A stretch of 64,000 bases of DNA, taken from assembly GCF_014863355.1 (NCBI RefSeq), contig NZ_JACZEP010000013.1:1-64000 (forward strand), read 5' to 3'. The notes beneath the pieces were generated by a model that ran no database searches, had not been told where the DNA came from, and worked only from the letters and a program-made list of their open reading frames with translations. Shown here piece after piece: positions 25,198 to 37,404 of this stretch. How positions within the stretch are numbered: position 1 is the stretch's first letter; each line of letters begins with the position of its first letter. Source of the stretch: Aminobacter carboxidus. GTDB taxonomy: Bacteria; Pseudomonadota; Alphaproteobacteria; Rhizobiales; Rhizobiaceae. The translations under genes and the position numbers were made by a program.

Positions 25198-27600
25198 CTA
25201 CTTCCGCCGGCGCCCCGGCTTCGACGACCTCTTTACGCCACCCGAGCGCGCCGGCTTCGCCGCCGGTTTGCGCGTTCCATCCCTTGCCAGATCCTCCGCC
25301 TTCAGCGTCATCGCCGGCCTGCCGATCGCCTCCTGCCCGGCGCGGACATCGGCGTCGCGCAGAGTGTCGCCGAAATCGAGCCCGGTCAGGCTCTCGATAT
25401 GGGCGACAGTCGTCAGGAACTCCGACACCCGCGCCAGTTCCTCGGCATCGCCGAACGCCTCCGCCATGCCCTCGGGCATCACCTCGATCAGTGGCCCCTG
25501 GTCGGCGAGCAGCGCGATCGATCGCAGCTCGGTGCCGTCATTCCACGCCGCGATCTTCCAGAATTTCAGCGGCACCTTGCTTTCGAAGCGATAGGGCGGA
25601 TCGCTGTCGGCAAACACCGGTCCGGCAAACACCGTCACCCTTTGGCGCATGGTCACCGCGTTGCGCAGCACATAGGTCTCGACCGCCCGCCAGCGCAGCT
25701 TGCCTTTCGAGCCCGGCCGGTTGAGCGCGCTGCCCTGGTTGAAGAAGCCGAGCTGCGGTGCCGCGTTGGTGTAGAAGAACGTGTCGCGCTCGGCGGCCAC
25801 GGCTTCCGCATCGGTGCCCCAGGCCGGGTCGCCGCGCAACGTGATGTGGCCTTTCTGGAAGATCCGCGCCTTGCGCTCGTTCGACGTCGCAACCGGGAAC
25901 CCCGCCACTTTCTGCGCGTCGTAGAACGGCTTGTTCATCTGTTCTTCGAGGAGCACGCGGCGGTCGGGGCGGAAATCGTCGCTGGCTTCGGCCCCGCCGA
26001 TCGACTCGATCCCGAGTTCGCTCAGGCTTGGATCCTCGGTCACCGTCTTGTCGTCGCGGTTGACCGCCTTGATGCGGGAACCGTCGATGTTGCAGGCGGT
26101 GTAATAGGCCAGCCGCCGTTCGGCGTTGATGACGACGGAAAAATGGTGGTAGGGCAGCTCGAAAGGGTCGTCGCCCGGCTTGGCCAGCAGGTTCTTGGCG
26201 GCGCGCCCCGGTGCACGGTCGTGCTTGGGCAGCGGCAGGATGAAGCCGGGCACAAAGCCCGGCTCATAGCCGCCACGGTCGTCGAAATTCTCCGTCTTCC
26301 AGCTCGCCGCCTCGGCTCCTGGACCGCCCGTCCTGACACCGCCCTCGCCGGACCTCGGCGCGTAGCCAGTCGATGCCTGCGCCATCAACGGCGCGCGCAC
26401 GGAAATCTCGATCGGAAACGTCCAGGTCACCGAGCCGTCCTCGCCCAGCCGTGCCTTGGGCTCGCGGTCCCCGCCCGATGTCACGGCCTGCGCCTTGCCG
26501 GTTTTCGCCATCGTCCTGTCCGCCTCGCCCGCTCCCTCCGGCACCGGCTGCAGCTTCAGCCGCCCGGCCTCCTCCCAGATGTCGAGCAGCTGCGTCACCG
26601 CCGCGCGGCTGGCGGCATCCATGCCGGCAAGCCGCGTCTCGAGATCGTTGACGATTGCGCTGATGCGGATGCCTTCGTTGATCTCCTTGGCCAGCGGCTT
26701 GCCGTCGGTGCCCATCACTTCGTGCCACGGCCCACCCCAGTGATGCAGGGCGATCGGCTCCCATTCGTTGTTGAACACCGGCGACCCCGACGAGCCCTGC
26801 TCGGTATCGGCAACATAATGGAGCACATGCAGCGTCTCGTTGCGCGCTACCAGGTGGTTTTCGCGCAGCACCAGCTCCTTGTGCCGGCCATCGGGGTGCT
26901 GGACGACATTGGCGATCTCACCCAGCATATGCTTGTCGCCGGCACTGGACAGCACCAAGAAGCCGAACTCGTCGAGCGCGCGTTGTCCGCGGCGGCGCTG
27001 GCCGATCCCGATCAGCGTATAGTCGAGCCCGTCGATGTCGTCGGTGACGAAACACAGATCCGGATCGAGGAAAAACGACGTCGGCTGCCTGAGCTCGTTG
27101 AGCTTGTCGCGCTCATAGTCGAACTGCACTTGGAACCGCGCCGCGTCGGCCGCCGTGTGGATGACATGATGATTGGTCAAAAACAGGTTCGGCCCGACCA
27201 GGAAGCCGGTGCCCTGCGGCATCTCGTTGAGAAAGGCGACCCGCCCGACGGCATCGGCCGCGCGGCGCCCGCGCTCGAGAAAGGCAACGCCGACAAAATC
27301 CAGCGTCGAACCCTGGATCGCTTCGGGTCCCATCGGCTTTGCAGCCACCATCGCAGGCTTTCGCCCTGCTTTGGCCGGCTCGGCAACGGCTTCGATCGCC
27401 GTCGAGATCATCTCCGCCTGTTCACGGGTGAGATCGGCCTTGACCTGGAGACGCTCGACGCGGCGGCGGCGCTCCGGCTCGGCCGCCAGCGGGTTGCCCT
27501 CGGCAATCCGCGCCAGCGATGTGTCTATTTCAGGTCTTGTTTTCTTCAACCTTTCACGAACGACACGTTCAACTTCACCGAAGGTCTGGATATCAACCAT
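25198..27600 (-). CDS. Trypsin-like serine protease fused to a DNA/RNA non-specific endonuclease
   Basis: The 800-residue protein has a charged helical N-terminal region (1-95). A V8/trypsin-like protease domain follows (about 100-330) with His145 in LTNHHVI, Asp193 in GLDYTLIGI and Ser271 in GSSGSPVF. After a linker, a NUC-type endonuclease domain (about 440-745) contains FQKGHI near 583 and TNAAPQ...FNQG at 611-623. The metal/catalytic motif usually reads DRGH; here it is QKGH, keeping the His. There is no signal peptide, so it is probably cytosolic; the tail is very basic. It stands alone. Proteases and nucleases of this sort in one protein suggest a toxin or defence effector, but that is inference. 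Confidence 0.8.
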   Translation of the reverse strand: MVDIQTFGEVERVVRERLKKTRPEIDTSLARIAEGNPLAAEPERRRRVERLQVKADLTREQAEMISTAIEAVAEPAKAGRKPAMVAAKPMGPEAIQGSTLDFVGVAFLERGRRAADAVGRVAFLNEMPQGTGFLVGPNLFLTNHHVIHTAADAARFQVQFDYERDKLNELRQPTSFFLDPDLCFVTDDIDGLDYTLIGIGQRRRGQRALDEFGFLVLSSAGDKHMLGEIANVVQHPDGRHKELVLRENHLVARNETLHVLHYVADTEQGSSGSPVFNNEWEPIALHHWGGPWHEVMGTDGKPLAKEINEGIRISAIVNDLETRLAGMDAASRAAVTQLLDIWEEAGRLKLQPVPEGAGEADRTMAKTGKAQAVTSGGDREPKARLGEDGSVTWTFPIEISVRAPLMAQASTGYAPRSGEGGVRTGGPGAEAASWKTENFDDRGGYEPGFVPGFILPLPKHDRAPGRAAKNLLAKPGDDPFELPYHHFSVVINAERRLAYYTACNIDGSRIKAVNRDDKTVTEDPSLSELGIESIGGAEASDDFRPDRRVLLEEQMNKPFYDAQKVAGFPVATSNERKARIFQKGHITLRGDPAWGTDAEAVAAERDTFFYTNAAPQLGFFNQGSALNRPGSKGKLRWRAVETYVLRNAVTMRQRVTVFAGPVFADSDPPYRFESKVPLKFWKIAAWNDGTELRSIALLADQGPLIEVMPEGMAEAFGDAEELARVSEFLTTVAHIESLTGLDFGDTLRDADVRAGQEAIGRPAMTLKAEDLARDGTRKPAAKPARSGGVKRSSKPGRRRK

Positions 27601-27695
27601 GCCCGCCCCCTCTTGCTGAAGACCCCAAGTATAACTGGAGAACCTATAGGGAGGTAGCGACGTTTTGTTGACAGCCCGGAACGCCAGCGTAGCGG

Positions 27696-28292
27696 TCAGC
27701 GGCGAAACCGCTCGAGCGTTGCGGTGAACAGCTCGGTCAATGCGGCAACGGCGGCTTCATGGGAAATCCGGCCGGACCCGACATCCCGCGACACGGCCTC
27801 GGCCGCCCCAAGAAGCCCCGAAAGCACCGGGACGCCGATATCCTCGGGCAGGTCGACGAAGCGTGAAACTGCGTCGCGATACTCGGCGAGATAGCCATCC
27901 CGCAACGACTGACGAAATTCGTCCATCTCTTCGGTGGCCGAGAGTGCGGCATAGATCGCGCCCGCTTCGGGCCCGGCCCGGCTGGCGCAGCGCACATAAG
28001 CCTCGCCCAGAATGCCGGCCACGTCGCGCAGTGTCTTGCCGCAGGCGGCGAGTGCCTCGCGCTGCGTCTCCAGCTGCAGATCGTTGTAAGAGGAAAACAG
28101 CGCCATCAGCAGCCCCGCCCTGGTGCCAAAATGCTCGTAGGCGATCGGCTTGCTCACCCCTGCCCGCTCGGCGACCCGGGCAAGCGTCAGCGCGTCGGTG
28201 CCTTCTTCGCGCACGATCTCCTGCGCGGCTTCCAGCAACTGCGCGCGCCGCTCGGCCTTCGGCAGTTTTTTCATCGAACTTGCAGTCGTCAT
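27696..28292 (-). CDS. TetR/AcrR family transcriptional regulator
   Basis: The 198-residue protein has an N-terminal HTH domain (AERRAQLLEAAQEIV, LTLARVAERAGVSKPIAYEHFG) and a helical ligand domain. ATG 28292 follows GAAGG; ATG 28274 (MKKLPKAERR) is another possible start. It is divergent from a CurA-like reductase and a saccharopine-dehydrogenase-like gene. Two tandem dyads lie in the shared promoter, so it probably represses both directions until an inducer, perhaps an electrophile, binds. Confidence 0.88.
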   Translation of the reverse strand: MTTASSMKKLPKAERRAQLLEAAQEIVREEGTDALTLARVAERAGVSKPIAYEHFGTRAGLLMALFSSYNDLQLETQREALAACGKTLRDVAGILGEAYVRCASRAGPEAGAIYAALSATEEMDEFRQSLRDGYLAEYRDAVSRFVDLPEDIGVPVLSGLLGAAEAVSRDVGSGRISHEAAVAALTELFTATLERFRR

Positions 28293-28355
28293 CGCCTTCG
28301 CATCCGGCTCGAATTTTTTTTGCCCGCGGCTTGAACATCGCCGCACGCCGCTTAT

Positions 28356-28384
28356 GTTACGACTAGTAACTTACAAAGAGTAAG
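28356..28384. promoter_or_regulatory. Tandem TetR operators
   Basis: GTTAC-gacta-GTAAC (28356-28370) and CTTAC-aaaga-GTAAG (28370-28384) are two TTAC-N5-GTAA dyads sharing one base, with centres 14 bases apart. They lie 39-67 bases upstream of the reductase start and 64-92 bases upstream of the TetR start. Confidence 0.75.
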
Positions 28385-28422
28385 CTACACTTGGTAGATG
28401 ACTACACATATAGGGGAATTCA

Positions 28423-29427
28423 ATGTCCATTGCAGCCCGTGAAATCCACCTGAAGAGCCGCCCGGCCGGTTTGCCGGGAGCTGACAATTTCCAGTTGGTC
28501 GAACGCAGCTTGCCAGCCCCCGCAGCGGGCCAATTGCTGGTCAAGACGCTGTTCATGTCGGTCGACCCCTACATGCGCGGCCGCATGACCGATCGGCCGA
28601 GCTACATCGCCCCCTTCGAGATCGGCCAGCCGCTTGAAGGCTCCGCCGTCGGCATCGTCGAGCAGTCCGCCCATCCCGATTTCAAGGCGGGCGATCTCGT
28701 CAGCCACTTCTCCGGCTGGCGCGACCTCGTTCTTGTCGATGCCGCCACGGCAAACAAGATCGACGCCACCCAGGCGCCGGCCGAAGCCTGGCTCGGCCCG
28801 TTGGGTATTCCCGGCCATACCGCTTATGTCGGCCTGCTCCGGATCGCCGGGCTCAAGGCAGGCGAAACCGTGTTCATCTCGGCGGCCGCCGGTGCCGTCG
28901 GTTCGATGGCGGTCCAGATCGCCAAGCTCAAGGGCGCCCGCGTCGTCGCCTCGGTCGGCTCGGAAGAAAAGGCCCGATGGGTCAAGGAACTCGGCGCCGA
29001 CGCCGTCATCAACTACCGTACCGCGGGTGACCTGACCGAGGCGCTGAAAAAAGCCGCGCCCGAAGGCATCGACGTCTATTTCGACAATGTCGGCGGCGAC
29101 CATCTCAGGGCAGCGCTCGAAGTCGCCAAGCCCCGTGCCCGCTTCGCCATTTGCGGCATGATCTCCGGCTACAACGACGAGAAGCCCGTTCCCGGCCCCG
29201 ACAATCTCGCTGCGATGGTCATCAAGAGCATAAGCATGCGCGGCTTTCTCGTACTGGATCACTTCGACATCCTGCCTGAATTCATCGCCGACATGGCCGG
29301 CTGGCTGGCCGATGGTCGCGTGACCTACCGCGACACCGTCGTTTCGGGGCTCGAAAACGCGCCCCAGGCCTTCATCGGGCTCTTTTCCGGCGAAAACCTC
29401 GGCAAGATGCTGGTCAAGCTCGCCTGA
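28423..29427 (+). CDS. NADP-dependent oxidoreductase, zinc-free MDR family (CurA-like)
   Basis: The 334-residue protein matches medium-chain reductases that reduce the C=C bond of enones (CurA, leukotriene B4 dehydrogenase type). The N-terminal segment LPGADNFQLVERSLP and FMSVDPYMRGRMTD are typical. The cofactor motif is AAAGAVGSMAVQIAKLKGA near 165, and YFDNVGGDHL follows. Zinc-binding Cys residues are absent, as expected for this branch. GGGGAATTC precedes ATG 28423. It is the first gene after the tandem TetR dyads. Confidence 0.92.
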   Translation: MSIAAREIHLKSRPAGLPGADNFQLVERSLPAPAAGQLLVKTLFMSVDPYMRGRMTDRPSYIAPFEIGQPLEGSAVGIVEQSAHPDFKAGDLVSHFSGWRDLVLVDAATANKIDATQAPAEAWLGPLGIPGHTAYVGLLRIAGLKAGETVFISAAAGAVGSMAVQIAKLKGARVVASVGSEEKARWVKELGADAVINYRTAGDLTEALKKAAPEGIDVYFDNVGGDHLRAALEVAKPRARFAICGMISGYNDEKPVPGPDNLAAMVIKSISMRGFLVLDHFDILPEFIADMAGWLADGRVTYRDTVVSGLENAPQAFIGLFSGENLGKMLVKLA

Positions 29428-29524
29428 CCCCCAAGGCGGCGAGTTCGCTCGCCGCCGCCTTCCCCCCTTCCGCTTCAGACGTCACAGCGCCGCTTCAACG
29501 CGGCCACAGAGGAGTATTGCCCAA

Positions 29525-30526
29525 ATGACCACGCACAAGCCTGTCCTGATCATCGGCGGTTCCGGTTTCGTCGGCGTGCTCGCCGCCCGAACGCTGCGCA
29601 AGCTGCATCCCGCACTGCCCATCGCCATCGGCGGGCGCAATCTCGAAAAGGCCGAGGCAGTCGCCAAGGAGATCGGCAACGCCGAAGCAGTCGTCATCGA
29701 CCTCAACCGCAAGGACCTTGGCGTACCGGCGCAAAAAGGCTTCGGCGCCATCGTCATGTTCGTCTATGACAACACGATCAACGCGCTGCACTATGCCCAG
29801 ACCAACGCGGTGCCATATCTCGGCGTCTCGACCGGCATCCAGGAGATCGGACCGGAGATAGCGCTTTACGCCCACAAGGCGACCGCGCCATTCCTGTTGG
29901 GCAGCAGCTGGCTCGGCGGTGCCGCGAGCCTCGCCGTCGTGCATTTTGCCAGACAGTTCGAGACGGTGGATTCGGTCGAAATCACTGCCCTTCTCGACGA
30001 ACAAGACATGGGCGGCCCCGCCGCCGAAGCCGACTTCAACCGCCTCACCATGATGTCCAGCACACTGGGCCTTGATGACGGCAAATGGCACTGGAAGCCC
30101 TCCAGCGAACAGGGCCGCACCGTGACCAGTGTCGACGGCAGGCAGGTCCCCGGTCTGAGCTACTCACCATTCGACGTCTTCAGCCTGCCGATCACAACCG
30201 GCGCCGAGACGGTACGGTTCGATTTCGCGCTCGGTGAAACCGCAAGCCGCCATCGCGGCGAGCATTTCTCCACCGAGATCACCATCGCCATCTCGGGCAA
30301 GAGGAAAGACGGCACCGCCGGCCGCAGCCGCTACGAATTTGTCCACCCTGAGGGACAGGCGCCGGTCACTGCACTCGCCGTTGCCTTGGCGGTCGAGCGG
30401 CTGATCGGCCTCGATGGCAAGGCGCCGACGCCACCTGGGCTGTACTTCGCCGAAATGCTGGTCGCAGCGGACTATGCGATCAAGCGCTTCAAGGAATTCG
30501 GCGCCAGCATCACCCAGGCAGCGTAG
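29525..30526 (+). CDS. Saccharopine dehydrogenase-like NAD(P)-binding oxidoreductase
   Basis: The 333-residue protein begins with a Rossmann motif LIIGGSGFVGVLAARTL near residue 7 and IGGRNLEKAEAVA. The remainder resembles saccharopine dehydrogenase-like or trans-acting enoyl reductase-type proteins with unknown substrates. GAGGAG lies a few bases upstream of the start. It follows the CurA-like gene by 97 bases on the same strand and is probably in the same TetR-controlled operon. Lysine metabolism is not implied. Confidence 0.85.
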   Translation: MTTHKPVLIIGGSGFVGVLAARTLRKLHPALPIAIGGRNLEKAEAVAKEIGNAEAVVIDLNRKDLGVPAQKGFGAIVMFVYDNTINALHYAQTNAVPYLGVSTGIQEIGPEIALYAHKATAPFLLGSSWLGGAASLAVVHFARQFETVDSVEITALLDEQDMGGPAAEADFNRLTMMSSTLGLDDGKWHWKPSSEQGRTVTSVDGRQVPGLSYSPFDVFSLPITTGAETVRFDFALGETASRHRGEHFSTEITIAISGKRKDGTAGRSRYEFVHPEGQAPVTALAVALAVERLIGLDGKAPTPPGLYFAEMLVAADYAIKRFKEFGASITQAA

Positions 30527-30774
30527 CCGAAACACCGGCCAAACGGGCAGTCGCTGACCTCGGCGGCTGCCCTTCCGTTAGTTCAGGCAGGCCGTGCGCG
30601 GATCAGACACGTCCCAATCCCGCATCCAGGGTTAGGAAAAGCATTTTTCGGGGTTCCCCACTCCCCATCCTTCCCCTATAAGGCGCGCCTAGCCTGATAC
30701 TCGAATCTCACTGCGCACCGGCCGGGAATATCCCGTCCCGGTTCTTCGCGCAGGCCTACTTACGGACGCACGCC

Positions 30775-34269
<3,495 letters not shown>

Positions 34270-34289
34270 AAGCCGGGACGTCGCTGCAG

Positions 34290-34345
34290 CTTCTCTTCTC
34301 CCCGTTTACGGGGAGAAGATGCCGGCAGGCAGATGGGGGCGGCGA
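34290..34345. repeat. Rhizobial intergenic palindromic repeat (type 1)
   Basis: TTCTCCCCG-ttta-CGGGGAGAA followed by gatgccggcaggcagatggg. The stem and its right-hand flank match a short repeat that I recognise from intergenic regions of Mesorhizobium and relatives. It begins 21 bases past the carB stop and may serve as its transcript end. Confidence 0.6.
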
Positions 34346-34573
34346 AACGCTGGCACACTTGCCACTTGGTGCATTCATCTGCAGCGCAGAAGAAGAGCCT
34401 CACAAGCGCATAACCCGCCCAAGGCGCCTTTCGGCTTTCTATCGGCAAAGCACTACGGCAGCACTGAAATACGCAAGCCTCGTCTTAACGAAACTGCACG
34501 AAACGCCTCGCCCCATCTTTCCACCCGCATAGATTGCAGCTAACTCTCACCGTCAGGTGGGGAGTATTTGCGA

Positions 34574-34948
34574 ATGAAACTGAAAACCATGCGGCTGGCA
34601 CTGGCATCGGTGCTGGCAGGACTTCTGGTTGCGGCCGTACCGGTCGCGGCAATCGCCAAGGACAAGGGCTCGCTGGCCGGCAACGAAGGCAAGAAGCGCT
34701 ACGCGGCGCAGTTCGGCCAGACCACCGGCCCGTGTAAGGACGGCTACAAGAAGTATGTCGCCGCAGCCGGCCACTCGGCCTACGCCCAGACGCATCTGGG
34801 CGCCGTTGAAGCCTTCTACTGCGGCGCTTCCCTCAACGCGCCGTCCCAGGCGGCGGCAGAAAAGCAGGCCCTGGAGCGCTGCAATTCGGTCGGCAAGAAG
34901 TACAAGATGAAAACAACCGGCAACTGCGCCATCTACGCTTCGAAATGA
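34574..34948 (+). CDS. Small secreted protein with two likely disulphides (DUF4189-like)
   Basis: The 124-residue protein has a clear signal peptide (residues 1-28, LALASVLAGLLVAAVPVAAIA). The mature part has four Cys in the pattern GPCKDGYK, FYCGAS, ERCNS and GNCAIY. The C-terminal part, with ALERC followed by GNCAIYA, resembles DUF4189-type periplasmic domains. Function is unknown. ATG 34574 is preferred over an in-frame TTG at 34568. The 304 bases between carB and this gene hold only the palindromic repeat. Confidence 0.7.
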   Translation: MKLKTMRLALASVLAGLLVAAVPVAAIAKDKGSLAGNEGKKRYAAQFGQTTGPCKDGYKKYVAAAGHSAYAQTHLGAVEAFYCGASLNAPSQAAAEKQALERCNSVGKKYKMKTTGNCAIYASK

Positions 34949-34961
34949 GACTGCGCGCCGC

Positions 34962-35020
34962 GCTTACCCCTCCCCTCGTGGGGAGGGTCGATCTGCAAAG
35001 AGGATCGGGTGGGGGTGCCC
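34962..35020. repeat. Rhizobial intergenic palindromic repeat (type 2)
   Basis: CCCCTCCC-ctcgt-GGGGAGGG followed by tcgatctgcaaagagg and atcgggtggggg. This arrangement is a well-known interspersed repeat of Mesorhizobium-like genomes. It sits between a secreted-protein gene and the next ORF on the same strand. Confidence 0.6.
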
Positions 35021-35191
35021 GAAGCAGCGCACAGCCGCCGATCCCTCCTGACTGGCACCACAACAGCCCTTTTTGGCAGCTTCAAAGCCGCTAGGGGACG
35101 GAGGCCGGTTACTGACCGTCGCCACCACCGCGCCGCCCCCTCGTCATCCCAACGCCATCCCGCTACCCTGCCCCAAAGCAGGAATCGCCGC

Positions 35192-35560
35192 ATGCCCATC
35201 GCCTACGACCCGTTCGACGAGATCCGCCGCGAGGCATCGGGCACAAGCCTGATTCCGCCGAAGGTGGTCGCCGACAACGCCGCCAAGGGGCTTGCGCTCA
35301 GAAAACAGTTCGGCCGCGGCGGCACCGAGATCGGCGTCGCCCGCGCCGAGGAGCTTGTCGCCCGATCCGAGCTTTCGCCTCACACCATCAAGCGCATGGT
35401 CAGCTACTTCGCCCGCCACGAGGTCGACAAGCGCGGCAAGAATTATGGCAACGAGCAGAACCCCTCAGCCGGCTACATCGCCTGGCTACTCTGGGGCGGG
35501 GATGAAGGGCGGGAATGGGCACTGGAAATAAAGGGGGTAAACAGCGCCCCTGGCGCGTAA
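35192..35560 (+). CDS. Conserved hypothetical protein
   Basis: The 122-residue protein contains IPPKVVADNAAKGLALRKQFG, LSPHTIKRMVSYFARHEVD and PSAGYIAWLLWGGDEGREW. I know this arrangement from short conserved proteins in alphaproteobacteria and from some phage-encoded proteins of unknown role. The middle part could be a helix-turn-helix. AGGA lies upstream of ATG 35192; the longer frame from 35009 overlaps the type 2 repeat and is unlikely. Without phage genes nearby it is best treated as a chromosomal gene of unknown function. Confidence 0.7.
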   Translation: MPIAYDPFDEIRREASGTSLIPPKVVADNAAKGLALRKQFGRGGTEIGVARAEELVARSELSPHTIKRMVSYFARHEVDKRGKNYGNEQNPSAGYIAWLLWGGDEGREWALEIKGVNSAPGA

Positions 35561-35679
35561 TGGTGCCGGCGCGGCATCACTGGCGAATAGCCACCACCAT
35601 CTGCCTTCCACACGTACCAAACGACACCTGGCTCACGGCGATCACCATTCGCATCGAAGGCCAGCTTTAGTTGCCGTCC

Positions 35680-36168
35680 TCAGCCACCCCAATCGACTTC
35701 GACCATGCCAAGCCTGGCATAGAGCCGAACAGCCGCGGCGTTGTCGACAAGGTTGGTCTTGAGGTCGATATGGCTCACCCCACGGGCGGCGAAACTGGCA
35801 AAGACGTGCCACAGCAGCGCCTCGGCGATGCCCTTGCCGCGAAAGGCGGGGTCGACAGCAAGGTCTTTCAGGAAGCCGCTGGTCCAGCTCAGTGCCGCAC
35901 CAGCCAGCCGGCCATCGTGATCGAACACGAGGAAACACAATTCGGGATCGAATTCGGAATCAGCTTCAAGGCGCGACCACCACTGGTCGAACGAGCCATT
36001 CATGCCGTCGTCGAAGACGAGCTCCAGCAATTCGTAAAGTGCGGCAGCGTCGGAGGCCTGGAAGGTCCGCATCACAAAGCCGGCTGGCCAGCGCGCCGGC
36101 AGCAAGTCGCCCGGCAACAGCCGGCGCAGGCGAACGTCGTTCTCCCCCTGCGGCGACGGCATCGGCAA
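35680..36168 (-). CDS. GNAT family N-acetyltransferase
   Basis: The 162-residue protein has the GNAT core: FLKDLAVDPAFRGKGIAEALL (acetyl-CoA binding motif A) near 110-130 and VDNAAAVRLYARLGMVEVDW near the end. The acceptor substrate is unknown. It starts 2 bases after the stop of the lytic transglycosylase gene on the same strand, so the two are an operon. ATG 36168 has no clear ribosome site and an internal ATG at residue 33 (MRTFQASD) is possible. Confidence 0.85.
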   Translation of the reverse strand: MPMPSPQGENDVRLRRLLPGDLLPARWPAGFVMRTFQASDAAALYELLELVFDDGMNGSFDQWWSRLEADSEFDPELCFLVFDHDGRLAGAALSWTSGFLKDLAVDPAFRGKGIAEALLWHVFASFAARGVSHIDLKTNLVDNAAAVRLYARLGMVEVDWGG

Positions 36169-36170
36169 GG

Positions 36171-37238
36171 CTAGCCGCGATGGCGGACGCGGTCGCGTCC
36201 CAGGCCGGTCTCGTCGAGCAGGCCCTTGCGCTTGGCGTGGTAATAGTAGCCGCTCTGGTAGAGCTTGTCGGCCTGGTCCTCGTTACCGTCGGCCACCATC
36301 CAGGCGCCGCGCAGATATTTGACCGCATACTTCAAATTGGTCTCGGCATCGAACAGGCCGCGCGCCGGGCCGTCATAGCCCATGCCGCGCGCCGTGGCGT
36401 GCTTGATTTGCATCAGACCCCAATGGCCCCTGTTGTAGGCCAGCGGATTGAAGGTGCTCTCGCGGTTGACCACGCGGCGCACCAGCCGTTCCGGCACCTC
36501 GTAGAGGGCGGCATATTTCGAGATCAGCTCGTCGATCTTGCCGCGCGAGGCAAGGGTCGGGCTGTCGGGCGCGGCATAGGACGAGGTGGCGAAGCTTTCG
36601 GGCGCGACATTGCCGAGCGACGCAACCTGGTAGCTGCGCGGCACCGGCGCGCTGGCCGGCAAGGCATAGTCGGCAATCGTCGGCGCGGATGGGAACGCGC
36701 CCGTCAGCTTCGGCGCGCCGGCAACGACGACGACATCGCCGCCGGCCATCGGCACCGACATCGGATCGACGGGGGTCTTGGCCAAAGCCGGAAACACAGG
36801 CTGAGTTGCCGCGGCGGCGACAGGCTTGGCGGCATCCGCAACAGGCACTGCCAGGGCAGCCGCGACATTCTTTTCAGTACTGGTGGCGGGCGCAGCAGCC
36901 ACGGTCACGGCAGCGGCTTCGCCGGCTGCCGGCGCCGTGGCGTCAGCGGCAACCGCGACATCCGCAGCCTCGGCTGCCGGAACAGCAGCGGCCAGCACGG
37001 CTGTCGCCGCCGACGTTTCGGCCGAAGCGTATGAGGTGGGAACCACCGCCACGGTTTCAGGCAACGCCAGGTCGGCTGCGGTGGATGAGGCAAGGGCCGT
37101 GTCGGCGCTCAAGGCCACGTCGGCGCCCGTCGACAGATCGGTGCTGAGGGCCGCTGTGTTGGTCTGGCAGCCCGACAGCAGAGCCGTCGCCAATGCCGCC
37201 GAGATCAGCAGGTGGGTCTTTATCGCCGGCAAATGCAC
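36171..37238 (-). CDS. Lytic transglycosylase lipoprotein (SLT domain)
   Basis: The 355-residue protein begins with a lipoprotein signal peptide ending LLSGC (Cys24), so it is probably anchored in the outer membrane. Residues about 25-215 are Ala/Val/Thr-rich and low-complexity. The C-terminal 130 residues form an SLT lysozyme-like domain. Catalytic Glu is in NRESTFNPLAYN, followed by GHWGLMQIKHATARGMGY and NLKYAVKYLRGAW. It cleaves peptidoglycan strands with formation of 1,6-anhydro ends. A GNAT gene follows immediately. Confidence 0.9.
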   Translation of the reverse strand: MHLPAIKTHLLISAALATALLSGCQTNTAALSTDLSTGADVALSADTALASSTAADLALPETVAVVPTSYASAETSAATAVLAAAVPAAEAADVAVAADATAPAAGEAAAVTVAAAPATSTEKNVAAALAVPVADAAKPVAAAATQPVFPALAKTPVDPMSVPMAGGDVVVVAGAPKLTGAFPSAPTIADYALPASAPVPRSYQVASLGNVAPESFATSSYAAPDSPTLASRGKIDELISKYAALYEVPERLVRRVVNRESTFNPLAYNRGHWGLMQIKHATARGMGYDGPARGLFDAETNLKYAVKYLRGAWMVADGNEDQADKLYQSGYYYHAKRKGLLDETGLGRDRVRHRG

Positions 37239-37404
37239 ACTCTGTTAATGATTTCGTCCCGCCCGAACCTCTCTACAACAACGTATGAGCCCGGGCAATC
37301 CACAGGCGAATGCGGTTTTCGGGTGGCATGCGGTCGCAGATCATGCCAAATTGTTCCCTCTTTGTACCGAATTCACGGATGCCACGAGGACGAAAGGAAC
37401 GGTC

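Noticed and set aside
25111-27657. 848-codon plus-strand frame opposite the protease-nuclease gene
   Set aside because: Shadow frame; the minus-strand protein has complete catalytic motifs while this one is composed of low-complexity Arg/His/Leu-rich sequence.
35192-35560. Phage remnant suggested by a phage-associated hypothetical domain
   Set aside because: No other phage gene, integrase, attachment repeat or composition change surrounds it; the domain also occurs in ordinary chromosomal genes.
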